NCBI GenBank assembly: GCA_037178625.1
Contig: CM074145.1
Span: 1,364,001-1,428,000 of the forward strand
Direction: 5' to 3'
Source of the DNA: Skeletonema tropicum
Taxonomy: Eukaryota > Bacillariophyta > Thalassiosirophyceae > Thalassiosirales > Thalassiosiraceae
Length of the DNA: 64,000 nucleotides
Positions 21,923 to 34,209 of the stretch are shown here, piece by piece (the stretch's first letter is position 1; every line of letters starts with the position of its first letter). Position numbers and translations under genes: made by a program. The notes beneath the pieces are model-generated. The model was given only the letters and a program-made list of their open reading frames with translations. It did not search any database and was not told the DNA's origin.

Positions 21923-23429
21923 TCATCCATCTTCCCAATCAACACCATCATCTTCTTCGTCTTCCAATGATGGCATCAGATCATCTAATGACTTTAACCC
22001 CAATAGTTTGATCTGTCTTTCAACTTCCATCTTGTATTGCTGCGCGAATGCAGCTTTAAAGTCGTTTTCGGGCAGATTACGAAGCTCATCTGTCTCATCA
22101 GGAAGAATGTTGGTAGCCATCATCTTTTCAAAATCCTCTTCATCTGATGAGTCGTCGTCATCGTCTCCTCCCAAATATGCTAATCTACGCTTTTCTTTCT
22201 CCTCTTTGGTCAGTCGTCCACCATCCCATGAACTCTCTCCAATATTATCTTGCAAGAAATCCAACTCTTGAACTCCCGATTTCTTCTTCTTCTTCTTACC
22301 ACCATCACCATTTTCATCCTCCTCCTTATCTTTCTCTTCCCTCTTTCGTTTCAACCTCTCCCTCTCCTCCAAAAGAACACGTGACACCAACCCCAAATCA
22401 ACACCTACCTTCCTTCGCCGCAGCATCTAGTAATTTGTTACGTATCTTCCCCTTGGTACAAAGTAAATTGGCACGTGCACCCCCTCCCCTCTCCAATTCA
22501 AATGCAATTTCTTGTCCCATTGCATTCTTCAAAAATGTTAATTCATCCGTGTCGTAATAGTTACTCCCACCTCCTCGTCGACCAGGATGTTGTCCCTGCC
22601 CATCCGCCGAAACAATCCCCTGCTTGACTAATTTTGTAATTAGATTTTTGGCAGTTCGTCCAGTGCCAACTAATCGTTTACTTCCCACACCCATGGCGAT
22701 ATTCTCACTGGGTAGATTACTCGTGATTGGTTCGGCACCTCGAATAGGACGTACCTTTTGTAATAATTCAAATATCCCCTGTCGCAATGGTCGCTGTTCA
22801 CCAGCACTACTGGTACTACTTTCCATCTTGCTCGAAAATTGCACATTGACCCTCCTCAAATTATCCATCGCTCTCTTCAACTCCACCTGATTATCCACCA
22901 ACTGCAACGTATACTCCTCCACTGGAGGAGCATCCGGATGATTCGCATATGCCCGTACACATTCCCGACATAAAAATCGTCCAGTGTTCGTATCCACCAT
23001 ACGCTGCGCATCCGTCTCGGTATACTTTCCATTACACCGTTGATGTTTGTATCCTGGACAGAGGTACAACGATGACGACCGAGCACGAAGTTCCGACGAT
23101 TGTAACTTACTTTGCAACAAATGTATCCGAAGACGAATCACATGCACAGCCATATTGTAATCAATGTACCAAAACTTGGTATTTTGTGATCCCCCCGAGG
23201 ATAAATCATCCACTAGCTCATGCTTGACTAACAATTGCTCTTCTAAAAACTGAAGTGTCCGACGGAGTTGACGGGCGGGGAGATGGAGCCGGGGAGCCAT
23301 GTCATCGTCACGGAGGAATTTGTCGCGAAGGAGCACATCAATTAGGCAGACTATGTCATCGTCGTAGAAGGCCCTGGCGGTGGTGGCGATTAGGGCTTCA
23401 GCGTACACGGTTAGATCGATTGCTGCCAT
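21923..23429 (-). CDS. General transcription factor IIE subunit alpha
   Basis: I chose Met at 23429 (context aacATGgc) because it begins the conserved winged-helix region (LTVYAEALIATTARAFYDDD). Order: extended winged helix (residues 1-115), zinc ribbon (about 118-155; LCPG...RCNG... then FLCREC), helical middle, and acidic C-terminus (SLEDEEDDGVDWEDG). TFIIE-alpha recruits and regulates TFIIH at RNA polymerase II promoters. The zinc ribbon is atypical: the first CxxC is replaced by C-P-G-Y-K-H-Q-R-C spacing. The frame opened at 23429 stops near 22398 after AAAKEGRC. The next frame takes over (KVGVDLGLVSR onward) to 21923, so one surplus base in 'gaaggtagg' near 22406-22414 is implied. A 79-bp intron could also be drawn, but its acceptor lacks a pyrimidine tract. 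The total is about 500 residues, a normal length for the family. Confidence 0.85.
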
Positions 23430-23506
23430 GTTGTCGATGTTATGGTGTAGGGTTTTACTCGTGATTTTTGTCGTGGGTGAGGCGTGAGGCGTGAGGCGGG
23501 TGATCG

Positions 23507-24143
23507 TCAATCGATCACGCATACTAGCTCACGGAACTCAGTCATTTGACAAGCAAATAGAGAGTGCACATTTAGCAGAGCAATTGGTATGGTACAGTCA
23601 ACATCGAGAGGAGATGCCGCCAGGCTTTCACCAACGGTGGGCAAATCATAGTATTGACGAAATAAGCAATATGGATTTGGCTACTAGGCGAATGTGGGTG
23701 CATCACCTCAAGATAGGCAGGCAAGCGGTCGAGATGCGAGCAGAACAGCGGAAGGAAAGTCAACGAACTTTATCGTTCTACTTCAATGCATTCGGCCCAC
23801 CATTACCGCCACCTCAGCGGCAACGTGTGGCTGATGAAGCCGAGGAACACGCAAATAGAGTAGTATTGTATCGTGAGGAGGGACAGCCGACAATAGACGC
23901 AGTCCTCAATGAACTCGAGAGATCGACGACGTAAACAACCGTATGGTTGAACTAATCCTGGCCAGGAGACTACTTAGGTCTTCTGGCTTGGAGTGCGATC
24001 TGAGAAACAGCTGTGGAGGCAGTATATGAAGTATCAATACTGATGACATAGCACACATGTTGGTTAGTCATAATTTCGCCCCTAGAGAGGGCTAATCAGA
24101 CGTACTTTAAAATTTCTGTTATATTATCAATCGATCACGCATA
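23507..24143 (+). mobile_element. Insertion with 17-bp target-site duplication, likely 5'-truncated retroelement
   Basis: The 17-mer tcaatcgatcacgcata is present exactly at 23507-23523 and 24127-24143, bracketing 603 bp. Inside, an open frame runs straight from the left border to a stop at about 23934 (about 137 codons: SFDKQIESAHLAEQ through NELERSTT), followed by about 190 bp of non-coding sequence. A long, exact target duplication and an ORF open at the left edge are what a 5'-truncated non-LTR retrotransposon leaves. I do not recognise the encoded C-terminal domain, and no poly(A) tail is evident. It sits just upstream of the TFIIE-alpha start, so it may have displaced that gene's promoter. 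Confidence 0.6.
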
Positions 24144-24614
24144 GTCACTATCCGTCACTCTCTGTCATGATTATGCCGTATGTATTTAGGTAGCTTTACA
24201 GTCACTCTCTGTCACGCTTTGTCACGCAATCAATCCAATCCAATCACGTTTTCATCACGAATCCAAAAAATGGTGTCGGCGGTCCTCTCCAATTGTGATT
24301 TGTGTCATATGTACCGTGTCGGGAGTTGTCATTACATAGAGTGTGATTCAAGGTGTGATTCTGGCCTGGTGACACAAAAATTATTTCTGATGCGACACGC
24401 GAAGAAGGTTTCTTGTACTTTCCGTTCAAACTTCAAACTCTCCGTTCGCTTCATCCCACAAATGAACGGAAAGAAAAGTCAGTCATGTGATGTGCTTTTG
24501 TAGTTACTAATCGTTGCAAGGAGTACATATCTCATTACAACACAGCGTAAAGACAAATCGGAGAAGATTCTATCATTAATTACTGACGAGCAGAACAAAC
24601 TAATCCAACACACC
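24144..24614. other. Intergenic upstream of secreted-protein gene
   Basis: No gene is supported. It contains a repeated 'tcactctctgtca' block (about 24155 and 24200). Confidence 0.45.
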
Positions 24615-25322
24615 ATGAAGATTGCCACCCTCATAACCATCCTTGCCACAGCAACCACCTCCGAAGGTAAAAAGTCGAAAACATCCAACGACTGGTACCA
24701 TTCCAAGGATGGTGACAGATTCGCCGCCAGGTGGGGATACGACGATGACTGGAGGTCATCAAGCGATGATGATCGCTGGGGCAGAGGTAGTAGTTGGAGG
24801 AATAGCAAATCGGACAAAGGGGGTAAATCTGGCAGCGGCAACTCAGCCTTTCACTGCCATTCGAAGACGTACTACATCGACCTCGACGATGTGTTGGACG
24901 ACGAGTTGCGGACACAGAGTGGAATTCGTGACGCATACGTTGACTACAAGGTATACACGAAAAGTAGTGAAGTGGGGAATTCCGCTTACGACGGTGTCTT
25001 TGCTTTCAGTAAACAGTATGCAGGAACATTTTCGTGTCAAGGGACAGGAATGTTGGGTCTCGATGGAGGTCCCATTTTCGAAGATATGATATATTTCAAT
25101 ACAATGTGCGATCCAGACGAAGAAGACCCAACCAGCAGCAGTTTCATTACCGACGGAGGTATTAGTGGTGGATATGGAAAATATGCAAGTGCAACTGGTA
25201 CGGTGGAATACGAGACGAGTGGTTTAACCGGAGAGCTCAAGTTTTGGATTTGTCTGCCGAACGGCATGGAAAAGAGATGGGGAAGTAGTTGGGAAAAATC
25301 ATCATCATCGTGGGATCATTAA
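24615..25322 (+). CDS. Secreted protein with possible dirigent/allene-oxide-cyclase-like barrel
   Basis: 235 residues with start context 'cacaccatgaag'. There is a short signal peptide (MKIATLITILATATTSEG), then a D/S/W-rich linker (18-75) and a globular part (77-220) rich in beta pattern. The block ISGGYGKYASATGTVEY resembles the glycine-rich hairpin of dirigent and allene oxide cyclase-type barrels, but I see no catalytic signature and the assignment is tentative. Cysteines at about 79, 138, 160 and 217 could form disulfides. It ends in a W/S-rich tail. The product is probably secreted or retained in the secretory pathway, possibly cell-wall associated. Confidence 0.6.
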   Translation: MKIATLITILATATTSEGKKSKTSNDWYHSKDGDRFAARWGYDDDWRSSSDDDRWGRGSSWRNSKSDKGGKSGSGNSAFHCHSKTYYIDLDDVLDDELRTQSGIRDAYVDYKVYTKSSEVGNSAYDGVFAFSKQYAGTFSCQGTGMLGLDGGPIFEDMIYFNTMCDPDEEDPTSSSFITDGGISGGYGKYASATGTVEYETSGLTGELKFWICLPNGMEKRWGSSWEKSSSSWDH

Positions 25323-25440
25323 ACCAATGCATTGTTTGGTGTCTTGTTTGCATAATCTATATTTTAGAGTGAAGCTTGTTGTAGAAAGAATACTATGTTC
25401 ATGTGCTGATATGTATCGTAACTGAATCATTCTCACAGTG

Positions 25441-25821
25441 TCAGTCTGAGCAGGCACGTTCAAAAAGTAAACGAGTCTCTGCCAACTCCTTCGACAGTGA
25501 CTTTAACCTTTCATCGTACGTTTTCTGTGAGGAACTTTCATCGATCTGCGATTTGCATGTTGCTTTAGGTTCTTCTGCTTCTGCCAATGGTACATTATCG
25601 TTATCATCTGTCTGTGTCATTGCTTCTTTGCCAAGATCTAGGCTTATGCGAGCTTCCACAGATGCATCTTGTGTCTGATTCAGAGTAGTATTAGCTGGAA
25701 CAGCTGAGACTTGTTGCACCTTTGCATTATCCTCACGATGCTCAGGCTGCTTCGGCAACGAAGCCGATAGAATTCTGTATGGAAGTTGTTCATTCGAGAT
25801 AGATGATTTATTCGTCGTCAT
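25441..25821 (-). CDS. Small hypothetical protein
   Basis: An uninterrupted 126-codon frame starting MTTNKSSISNEQLPYR. It is polar, with no signal peptide or membrane segment, and its last 35 residues could form a coiled coil (ERLKSLSKELAETRLLFERA). I do not recognise it. It lies tail-to-tail with the secreted-protein gene, 118 bp away. It could be a real small gene or a chance frame; composition slightly favours a real one. Confidence 0.4.
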   Translation of the reverse strand: MTTNKSSISNEQLPYRILSASLPKQPEHREDNAKVQQVSAVPANTTLNQTQDASVEARISLDLGKEAMTQTDDNDNVPLAEAEEPKATCKSQIDESSSQKTYDERLKSLSKELAETRLLFERACSD

Positions 25822-27276
25822 CGGAGGAAATTTGTATAGATCGCAGTCGCCTGGGTTTTGCTTGCTCTATGGCTCTCTAGCTGAGTGTCTGACTTGAGCT
25901 CCGGCTTTGAATACCATCGAGTTTAAAAATGTAGAAATTTTGAGTTGAGATAATTTTTCAACTCTAATACAATAGTGAGAGAGGCAGCTCGGTAGGAGTA
26001 CTATAGGAAGGAGGCGCGGCTCCAGCTCCATCAATCGAGGAGAGCAATTGTAGTCGTCTGCAAATGCAGATTGAGCAGCAAATGCAATGAGGATGCAGCA
26101 CAGCCACAGTTTGAATTACGACAATAATAAAACTTCCCTAGAGAGATTCATCTCAATATATACAATGATTAATCTCTGCTATTGAAGACATTCCTTCATT
26201 TACAGCCAATGCTGAACGATGTCTACAAAAAGCAGAGAAGAGGAAGTTCACGACAATGGGGAATTGTACTGTCACCACCGACACAATGTCGAGAGAAGAC
26301 GTTCTTCGCACCCTCCATTCCGATGCCAAACACCTCCAAATGTGGGCAATATGCCCGTATGGCGGCTTAGGTCCAATGTTCCGTAGATTCCTATTCAGCG
26401 ACGACCCCATCCAACCACTCTCCTTTCCAGCCAGCAAGCCTCAAGCAGCGAAGATGTACCGCGACTCACTCCAAAGCTCAGCCCCTCATGGCATCCTTCC
26501 CCTTGCCAATTTCTCATGGTCTGCTTCCAAACCAGCCCACCAGCGATTTCTATGGCCACTCCTACACAGCACCCACCCCTCAGATCCATTTCCTTCAACA
26601 GTTTGGCCTTGCCTGCACCAAGGCGTTCGCTTTCCACATCCGTCGACCAGTTAGTTCCCAGCAGGCTGCACAGGCGTCTTCGGGACCAGCCCGAGCCCCT
26701 CCAGGTTTAAATTCTTCTTTCTCTACTGACACTGGTGTCTAGAGAGTAGTGACTAAAATAATCTATCTATGATTGAGATACAATAAGTACGGCAAATTTT
26801 ATGGAGGTGGTTTTTGTATTGGGACTCCGTGGATGTGAACCCTCCTGGGAATGTTTGTCTCTGAGATTTTTTTTGCTTTTTGTTAGGGCTAACCCAATTT
26901 TTTTTGGCTGCCGAAAACCAATCCTAACCCAACCCTCCCTGTAAAATCCAGCCCTACACCTTTGGCATATCATGTAAAACAATTACTATACCATAATAAC
27001 ACCCTAATAAGTAGACCCTCCCGAGTCCAGCCCTATGCCTACGGCGTGGACCGATCTCACGATCAGCTGATCGAGTTTCGACATTCTCGTTGCATCAGGA
27101 TTTTCGAGGCATTCGTTCCAAGTATTTTGGCGCCAGTCGATTCGAATGAATTTTTAAATCGATTCGCTTTCCATCTACGAGCTCTACATGAAGGATATAA
27201 CAGAGTAATTCATCCTGTATCATAATTAGTACTAGTAAGAGTTATAGGTGCATCGCCGACTCAATTCGTAACTTCT
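25822..27276. other. Intergenic with a decayed coding fragment
   Basis: Two overlapping plus-strand frames (26256-26480 and 26488-26742) look like pieces of one former protein (GGLGPMFRRFLF, then FLQQFGLACTKAFAFHIRRP), probably from a mobile element, with a frameshift near 26485. The family is unknown. Further on, 'tccagccctacacctttggc' at about 26946 and 'tccagccctatgcctacggc' at about 27019 are imperfect direct repeats. No other gene is seen. Confidence 0.35.
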
Positions 27277-30200
27277 CTAAACTACAGGACGATTCGAACT
27301 GGCTTCCCAGAGTCGATATGCAATCATCTTTCTCATCTCTTTTTGATCAATGGATTCCTGCGAGTATGACTCCGATGATAGCTTACCTTCAACGACTAGA
27401 CAATAGAGATTGAGGAGGTGAAATAAACCACAATCAAAGTTGTTCTCTTGTAAAGGGCATTCGTGTGATAAATCTTCCATTTTCCAATCTTCCAGCCATT
27501 CTTTACAATCCTCTTCTGGGTACGCCCTCTCGTATTCATCTCCAAGATATCTCAACAGCAGAGTTCATGTATATGACATAATCATCCGGGTCGGCATCGT
27601 CTTGCGAGTCCGAGTCCCAGAGAGAGATCTTCTTATCACTCATGTTCATGCACATTGTAAGCCAATGTACGTTTTGGTGGTTGATGGGGAGGAATATTTT
27701 GTGTTGATTGAAGAGACCACCTTCTATTCTACTCGACCATTCCTGAACATTTTCGTACGTGTAATTCGGAGGCTCCATTCCACTCGAACCTGTGTTGAGA
27801 AGCTGACTCATGAAATGAGAAGAGAAAATGTGAGACCGTCCCTCTAGTTTTGGTCTGAGGATGAGCTTGTTGAATCCATTGATGATCCCATCATCGAGCC
27901 ATCGGCGTGGACATAGCCTTTTGAGGCTCTCATGCTGAATGATGTATGCATTGTTGTAAGATAGGTTGCACTCAGGCGTAGCATCTATTTGTAGCAATCT
28001 AGTCGCAATTGCTCGCTTCTCAGGGTCAAGTATTGCAAGTACATCAATGTCGAGACTTGGCCTCACCGCAGACACAGATATTCCATTTGATTCGGTAGTT
28101 TGATTCGGATCTTCACCTTCGACCATTGCTTCAATGCGCTTTTGCCTAGCTAGATAGACTTCCTCACTCTCAGACACTGGCGATGTTGGCTCAAGATTTG
28201 TATACCCATCCAATGATTCGATTTTACAGGAGCGCCATGGCAGATACTTACACTGAGTATTCACGATTTCACCATCTACACTAGGAACAAACGTATTGCA
28301 GTGAATACAATTGCAAGGGAGGCATGAGACCACCACACGCCACCTTCGAACTTCCCCGTTATCTGGCAAGGTTTGAGGGATGCTAGGCTCAATAGAGCAG
28401 ACTTCATGCAGCTGCCTGGTACCGACAATGCCTTTCTCAGTGACAGTATCTTGAATGATAGACCTATCACAGAGAAGAATGCGGCCGGGATATTCAGCTG
28501 AGTGACGTTCGTATTCCTCTAATGTTTCAACAACATATTTCATCTTTCGAGAGTTTAATCCAAACTTGCGCTTATTCTTGAGTCTGATATCGTTTGTCGC
28601 CTCGAACCTATCCCACTTCGTTTCGAACGTCTCAAGATGCAGGATATTATTCGCAAATGCCATTAATGCATTTTCAGATCGAATGTTCTGACGTTCAAGC
28701 TCCTTCACAGTGAGGCTGGGATCTTTACCTACTGCATCATGAATACCCTTGAAGTTATCTACAACTGCAAAGCGGTGATGTATCTTAATACCCGGATGAC
28801 GATTTTCAACGGAGGCCACTTTGATGAAATTTTGTTGGCAGCTGTACTGGTTAGGGCAATTGTCTGTCCATACATACGCGTCTGTCAATTCAATACCAAG
28901 TGCCCTGAATTTTTCCCGAAACTCCGAAATGATATCGTCCAGACATACATTGTGCATGGCATGATCATTCTTCTTTCCTTTCTCAAACGTTTCTGCAAAG
29001 TAATGAGTGACATCGACATTGCTAATCGTAACCTCCTCTTCAATATCGACTTCCTTGCCATCTTCGCCTTTCTTCTTGCCCTTCACTTTTACAACACGTT
29101 TGTTCCAGAGTACCACGAAGTTTGCTACAATGGCGTGAGCATCGACCGATGAGTTCTTCGTTTCTAGAGCGCGGAGGGCCATTAATGCCGCATAATCCGT
29201 GAAGATGAGAATTGATCCTGGAGACATTTTAGTGAAGTCAGTATCTTGAAGAAACTTCATCCACCGAATCTCTTGAATATGTGGGATACAGATTTCAAGC
29301 TTCTTTTCGAAGCCTTCGAGTAGCTCTGCAACAGTCATAATGGTCGATGTGAGCTCTCGCTGCGTGTTGTCCTTTCCTTTCTTTGTTTTGCCTTGCCGCC
29401 TGGCTTCAGCCCACACCATCACAGGAATTGCCTTGCACTTGATTTCCTCATCTTCTTTCAATGTTGCAATAATTCTACCCAGGCGCTTCTTAATACCACA
29501 ACATTTGCACGTCCTCACCACTTCCATAGGTTTCTTCTCCTTGCCATTCTTGAAATATTGTCTAATCACCTCCTTTTTTCCGTGAGTGCACAAGAACGGA
29601 ATCATTCTAGGACAATCTTTCTCTTTGTCGATATGTAGATCAGGCTGTTCTTCTTTAGCGCAGCAGACCAAATCAACCAACTTGTGCGAACTTCTTAGGC
29701 GTAGGACATTCATGAACTCATCAAGACTCGCCTCCCCCTCCCCCGCTTCGTAGCACTGCAGGGAATCTTTTGCGTCGCTCTTGCTCAATACGCTGTGCAA
29801 TGCCTCCATTGCATGCTCTAACCCCGACACCTCCCGACACCTTCTCATCAACACACGATTCCGGTTTTAGATAAGTGACAAATTTTTTGAACTTTTTCAA
29901 GCACTCGCTGAAGACAGTGATCCCAACTCCAGTGGCGAAGGGATTCTCATTCATGAACTCATTGTAATAGCTCGACTTGAGAAACTCTGCATGTTGATGT
30001 TCCCTGATTGTCAATCGCCAAATCCGCTGGTGAACTGTTATCGTCTTGCTAGGATCACAAGGGTCAGGAATTGATACATGACTTTGGTTGGAATCGAAAC
30101 GAGTCACTTCATCGTCACTTATCCATCGGAACAAATGTGGCATGAGCATTTCTCTAATGTAGTCCTTGCGTCTATTGCGCTCGAGTGCGGTAATTTTGGC

Positions 30201-31412
30201 ATTGCCTTCGATGATATTGCGTGCAGTATCACGTGCTATACTAACTTGGTTCAATGAAGTGCCGATAATTTCACACAGACTTGAGGTGGATACGGATACA
30301 CTATTTCCCTCACTGACAGTTCCCCAGACACACGCAAGTACTACATTCTTGACGAATGTTTCGGCTTCTAATGTCCGAGTGCCACCTTTTGAATTTGTAT
30401 GGTGTTTGATTGCATGCTTGATCCCATTGACGACTACATCGGAGAGTTGGGTCTGCTCCTTTTTGAAATCTTTCTCAACTGCATTTTTGATGTCACTGCA
30501 TTGAGAACGACGTAGCAGTCGAATAATAGCTGAGGCAGCACGATCTGATCTTCCTTTTGTAAGGGGAGCGAGAAATGCTTGAAGATGGTTGGCATCTCTT
30601 GTCACGGTATCTGAATGAATTGGCGATGAATCGGTGTTTGTCCATTCGTTTGGGTTCCCGTCGAAGTAAGGAGCAATAACTTTGGCGGCTGCAGACACTC
30701 GTACATCTCGGGTAGTTTTTCGTTGGATAAGCGCATAATCATCATCATTTTCTAGCATGTCAATAACTTTCTTATTCAATTTACCATTCTCGTCGTAAAG
30801 AATCCTGCTAATATCTCCATTTGACGCAGAGTTGTGGCTTGATCGATTGGTAGGTGTGTTGACATTTCTATAAGTAGTCTTCCCTCTCTTTGGAGCCGGT
30901 GATTTGGTGGAAGGTGTTGCTGCTTTCGCTCGACGAGTTGCGGGAGCAACAGTAGTAGTCTTCCCTCTCTTTGGAACTGGTGATTTGGTAGAAGGTGTTG
31001 CTGCTGTTGCCGGACGAGTTGCGGTGTCAGCCGGTGTCAGTGGGCGTGCATTGTTCGTTTTTGCACCAGCCTTCTTCTTTCTACTTCGCTTCCTCTTATT
31101 AGCTTTGAGCTCTTCTGCCTTTCTATCCCGCAGGAACGCATCTAGTTGACTTTTCATCCCATCCCAACCCCCCTTGGCCGCATCCTTATATACAGTCTCA
31201 GTGTCAGGTGATAATTCATTTTCTGCATCGGTGAAATGACTACCATCAGATGATTTCGAACAAGCAAGTTTCACTCCATCTTTGTAGTCGACTATATGAA
31301 GGAAGAGATCACTCTCTGAAAAAAATATTGCGTCGTATTGAATGACCATTGGATTGAATCCTCTGGGTCTCGTAAAGGCCTTCGTAATCATTGTTACATC
31401 GACTTTGGCCAT
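27277..31412 (-). mobile_element. Transposon ORF: putative RNase H-like transposase with C-terminal Ulp1 (C48) protease, broken
   Basis: Three overlapping frames (31412-29721, 29854-27536 and 27555-27277) read as one former protein of about 1,400 residues. The N-terminal part is basic (two near-identical TPSTKSP-x-PKRGKTT repeats) and probably binds DNA. The middle has ILIFTDYAAL and AYVWTDNCPNQYSCQQNF, a pattern of aspartates seen in DDE/RNase H-like transposases. The C-terminus is an Ulp1 cysteine protease: WLDDGIINGF, the His in NHQNVHWL, the Asp in LWDSDS, and in the last frame the QENNFDCGLF block with catalytic Gln and Cys. Two lesions separate the frames: an exact 10-bp tandem duplication (cccgacacct twice, 29823-29842), and one surplus base near 27548-27560. 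Such transposase-protease fusions are known from several plant and protist DNA transposons; I cannot name the superfamily. Terminal repeats were not found. Confidence 0.7.
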
Positions 31413-32450
31413 TGTCGTATCCCCCTCTACCCTCTACAAAGCAGCATAATTTGTTTAGAGCGGAAGTCAATTGATTGTCCGTGGTGTGTGTCCAGATTGT
31501 TGGTTTGGTGGGTCCCAGAGATTGAGGAGTCCCAATACAAAAACCACCTCCATATGGTTTTCCTGTACATTTGTTTTCAAGTCGTAACGACACGATGATC
31601 TTCTATTACAGTCGCAGCACCAATAATATGTATGTTCGCAAATTCTCCGATCACAGTTATGTATTGTCCGAGTGAAATTGGGTGAACACCTACTTACCAG
31701 TAACTGTAGGTAAATACGTAGTTGGCGGCAAAGTGATGAGTTGAACCTTACTTGTATGACAAATAACATTGCTAATACACTGCATAACGAGTAATAAACA
31801 TTGATCCAACACTCCCAAGTGCCGCCGGCTCTCTTTGCAACGCAATTGATGTACTCCTATTATGCTTGGGAATCACCGCTGCTGTAAGTGTAAGAAGTTT
31901 GCACACTGTGTCTTATGCATTGGCGAAGCTGCAGTCTCTCTACAGATACAGACACTTTCAGCGCGCGGTCTAATTGGTGAATCATTCCATAGCGCTAAAA
32001 CATGTCTAAAATGTGTACAGGTACAGGATGGAAGCGAAAGACAATCTGCCCTGCTAGCTTTGGCCCCAATAATAAGTAGTAGTACATGTTATCCTACATC
32101 ATACTCCACCCTGTACGCAAACTGTACTGTCCGATCACAGGTATTGTCCGACTAGAATCGGCGTAACACCATCGGACAATACTGGTGCTGCGACTATAGC
32201 TTGTGCAAACGTGCGAACTCCGACAAAATCAGTGCGAACTTCGACACGGCATTTTCTTGTAAAGGGTCACCTCTTAGGAGTAATGACCCACTAATGTCAG
32301 TGTCGTGTCTCTACTTTCGTAGGATGGATGGAGTCATTACTTCATCATATGATAAACCTGGAACAATTCAGTTGATGAGGGCATTTCATTTCTGTCCATT
32401 ACGCCTAAGTAACATTAAATCACAATCGGTCCAGGTACTTATATATAACA
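31413..32450. other. Intergenic, imperfect direct repeat
   Basis: No gene is supported. A roughly 40-bp block starting 'ccgatcacag' and containing 'tattgtccga' occurs at about 31649 and again at about 32132. The second copy also forms a 9-bp inverted repeat (attgtccga ... tcggacaat). These may be ends of small transposons bordering the preceding element. Confidence 0.4.
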
Positions 32451-34209
32451 ATGGAGTACTTCTCAAGGATACTAACCAAGAGGACGCGCTCTCTCTTTCT
32501 CGTCGCTGCTATCGTAACATTACTAGTGAAAGATGAGCTCAAATCTCCTGCGCTATCTCGATCCCTGCGAAGGCAGTCATCTAACGCAATGACTCAAACA
32601 GGGGCTCCTCGAGTGCATATCCCTGCCACTCTTGACCTTCCGAGCCAAAGGTCACTATCCATTAATCTTGGCGGAGGAAATTGCGAGTGGACCCCACCAA
32701 CCAGAGTAGTGCCCGAAGATATAGACTTTTATAAGACAGTGATCGCTGGCTTCCCTTCGGGCGATAAACGCATGATCTTCCTGCAGATGGAAGCCCTAAC
32801 TGGCTGGCCGGCGAAGGATGAATGGGATTTCGAACATATAGGAATGAGTAACCACCCTTTCATCAAAGCCAATTACCCTCACCACGAGGGTATCTGGGGA
32901 TGGGGCGATGAAGCGGATCAAGTTGTTATGATGGTCCGGAACATAAAACGTAGCATGGTAAGAATACGTTCGATGTATGAGATGTATAGTGACAGGTCTA
33001 ATTTCCCTGCGTGCTGACCCTGCAATGCTTATCTCTTCCTATGTGCATGATGTAGGTCGAATATCATGATATCCTTGTAAGTATATTCACCAGTGTTGAA
33101 TCTATATTACTAATCTGCTCTTTCCGTACCGTAACTAAGCCTCAATTCATCTTCTGTATCTACTTTATTGCACGCAGTGGGACATTGGCTACGCAAAAAC
33201 TTGGGAGGAAGCTACACTGTTGCTTGATGAATTGTATGCAGAGCGGCCACCTCTTGACGACTTCTTGGAGTGGAGAGATGAGAGAGTGCTCGACGAAGTG
33301 GAATGGTATGGGTGGTTCATCGATTACTACATGGAGGGCGGATTGATGAGAGACATTTTCACACATGAGAAGACGACAAAACACCATTGGAATATGCTCA
33401 TGATGCCAACCGTGTACACTCGTGCAGAAATGGAGCATGAGTATAATCTCATTTTAGATTCAGGCGTAGTAATTGAAGATGAGTATGACCCCAATTGTGC
33501 CAAGGTCACAGAAGGGTGCCAGCCAGTAGCAGTTATTTCTGCCGAGAACTTGAGAGATTACACTATCGGACCTGCAGAGACAGCATTGATTGCGAATGTG
33601 CTGAAGAGGGACTCAAGGATTGGAGATTATGTAATCGAGTCAGAGACTTGGGATTGTAGTAAGTTTCTATCCTGTTCTTATTATCTCAATAGTGCGCTCG
33701 TTTCTAACCGTCGTCGCATTTTGCCTTCCCTCACATCACACCTTCGTACAGTCTGGACAAAACTCATTCATGAAGGCAGGGGTCTCAAGACGGTCTACGA
33801 TCGTCCTCATCCCGAGCAAGAGTACAATTTCTCGGAGGAGATGATGGAAGCGATGATAGCCCAGCTCAGTAGATTGATTACAAAGTACAGTGCAATACCA
33901 TGGAACACAAAGATTACGGCGAACAAGTTAGTTGCATTGCTCACTGAGCATCGTACATTGCTCCAAGAAGAGCTCGACGATATGTTGTTGGGTCGAGTAC
34001 TATCGAAGAAAGACTTCCTTGGTCCAAAGGAAAGAGAGAGGCGTCGGAAATTGAACTCTAAGGAAGGGGAAGTCAAGAAAGATTTCTCCCAGTACTTTTT
34101 TGACATGGATCAAAAGCTTCTAGAAATTAGACGTAAAGAGATGAGGAAAAGTTTGTACCAGAAAAGAAAGGAAGCCCAGGATGCAGCAGAGAATGATGCT
34201 TCGAAATAG
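32451..34209 (+). CDS. Sulfotransferase-like type II membrane protein
   Basis: Four exons join in frame to 488 residues: 32451-32957, 33056-33076 (only 21 nt), 33178-33658 and 33752-34209. Introns are 98, 101 and 93 bp, all GT...AG. An N-terminal signal anchor (LFLVAAIVTLLV, residues 15-26) suggests a Golgi type II protein. Residues 99-108 (AGFPSGDKRM) match the position and shape of the sulfotransferase phosphosulfate loop. FIKANYP followed by VVMMVRNIKRSM (158-169) matches the family's 3'-phosphate-binding 'RnP..S' segment. These suggest transfer of sulfate from PAPS to a glycan or protein, although the loop lacks the classical SGTT. The C-terminal 100 residues are helical and highly charged (ERERRRKLNSKEGEVKK). 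The exact acceptor is unknown. Confidence 0.65.

Noticed and set aside
22327..22405. 79-bp intron explaining the TFIIE-alpha frame change
   Set aside because: The acceptor would lack a pyrimidine tract and the intron would remove a plausible helical segment; a one-base error is simpler.
27290..27310. tRNA-like T-arm 'gattcgaactgg'
   Set aside because: No acceptor stem or D/anticodon arms can be drawn around it, and it lies inside the Ulp1 protease frame.
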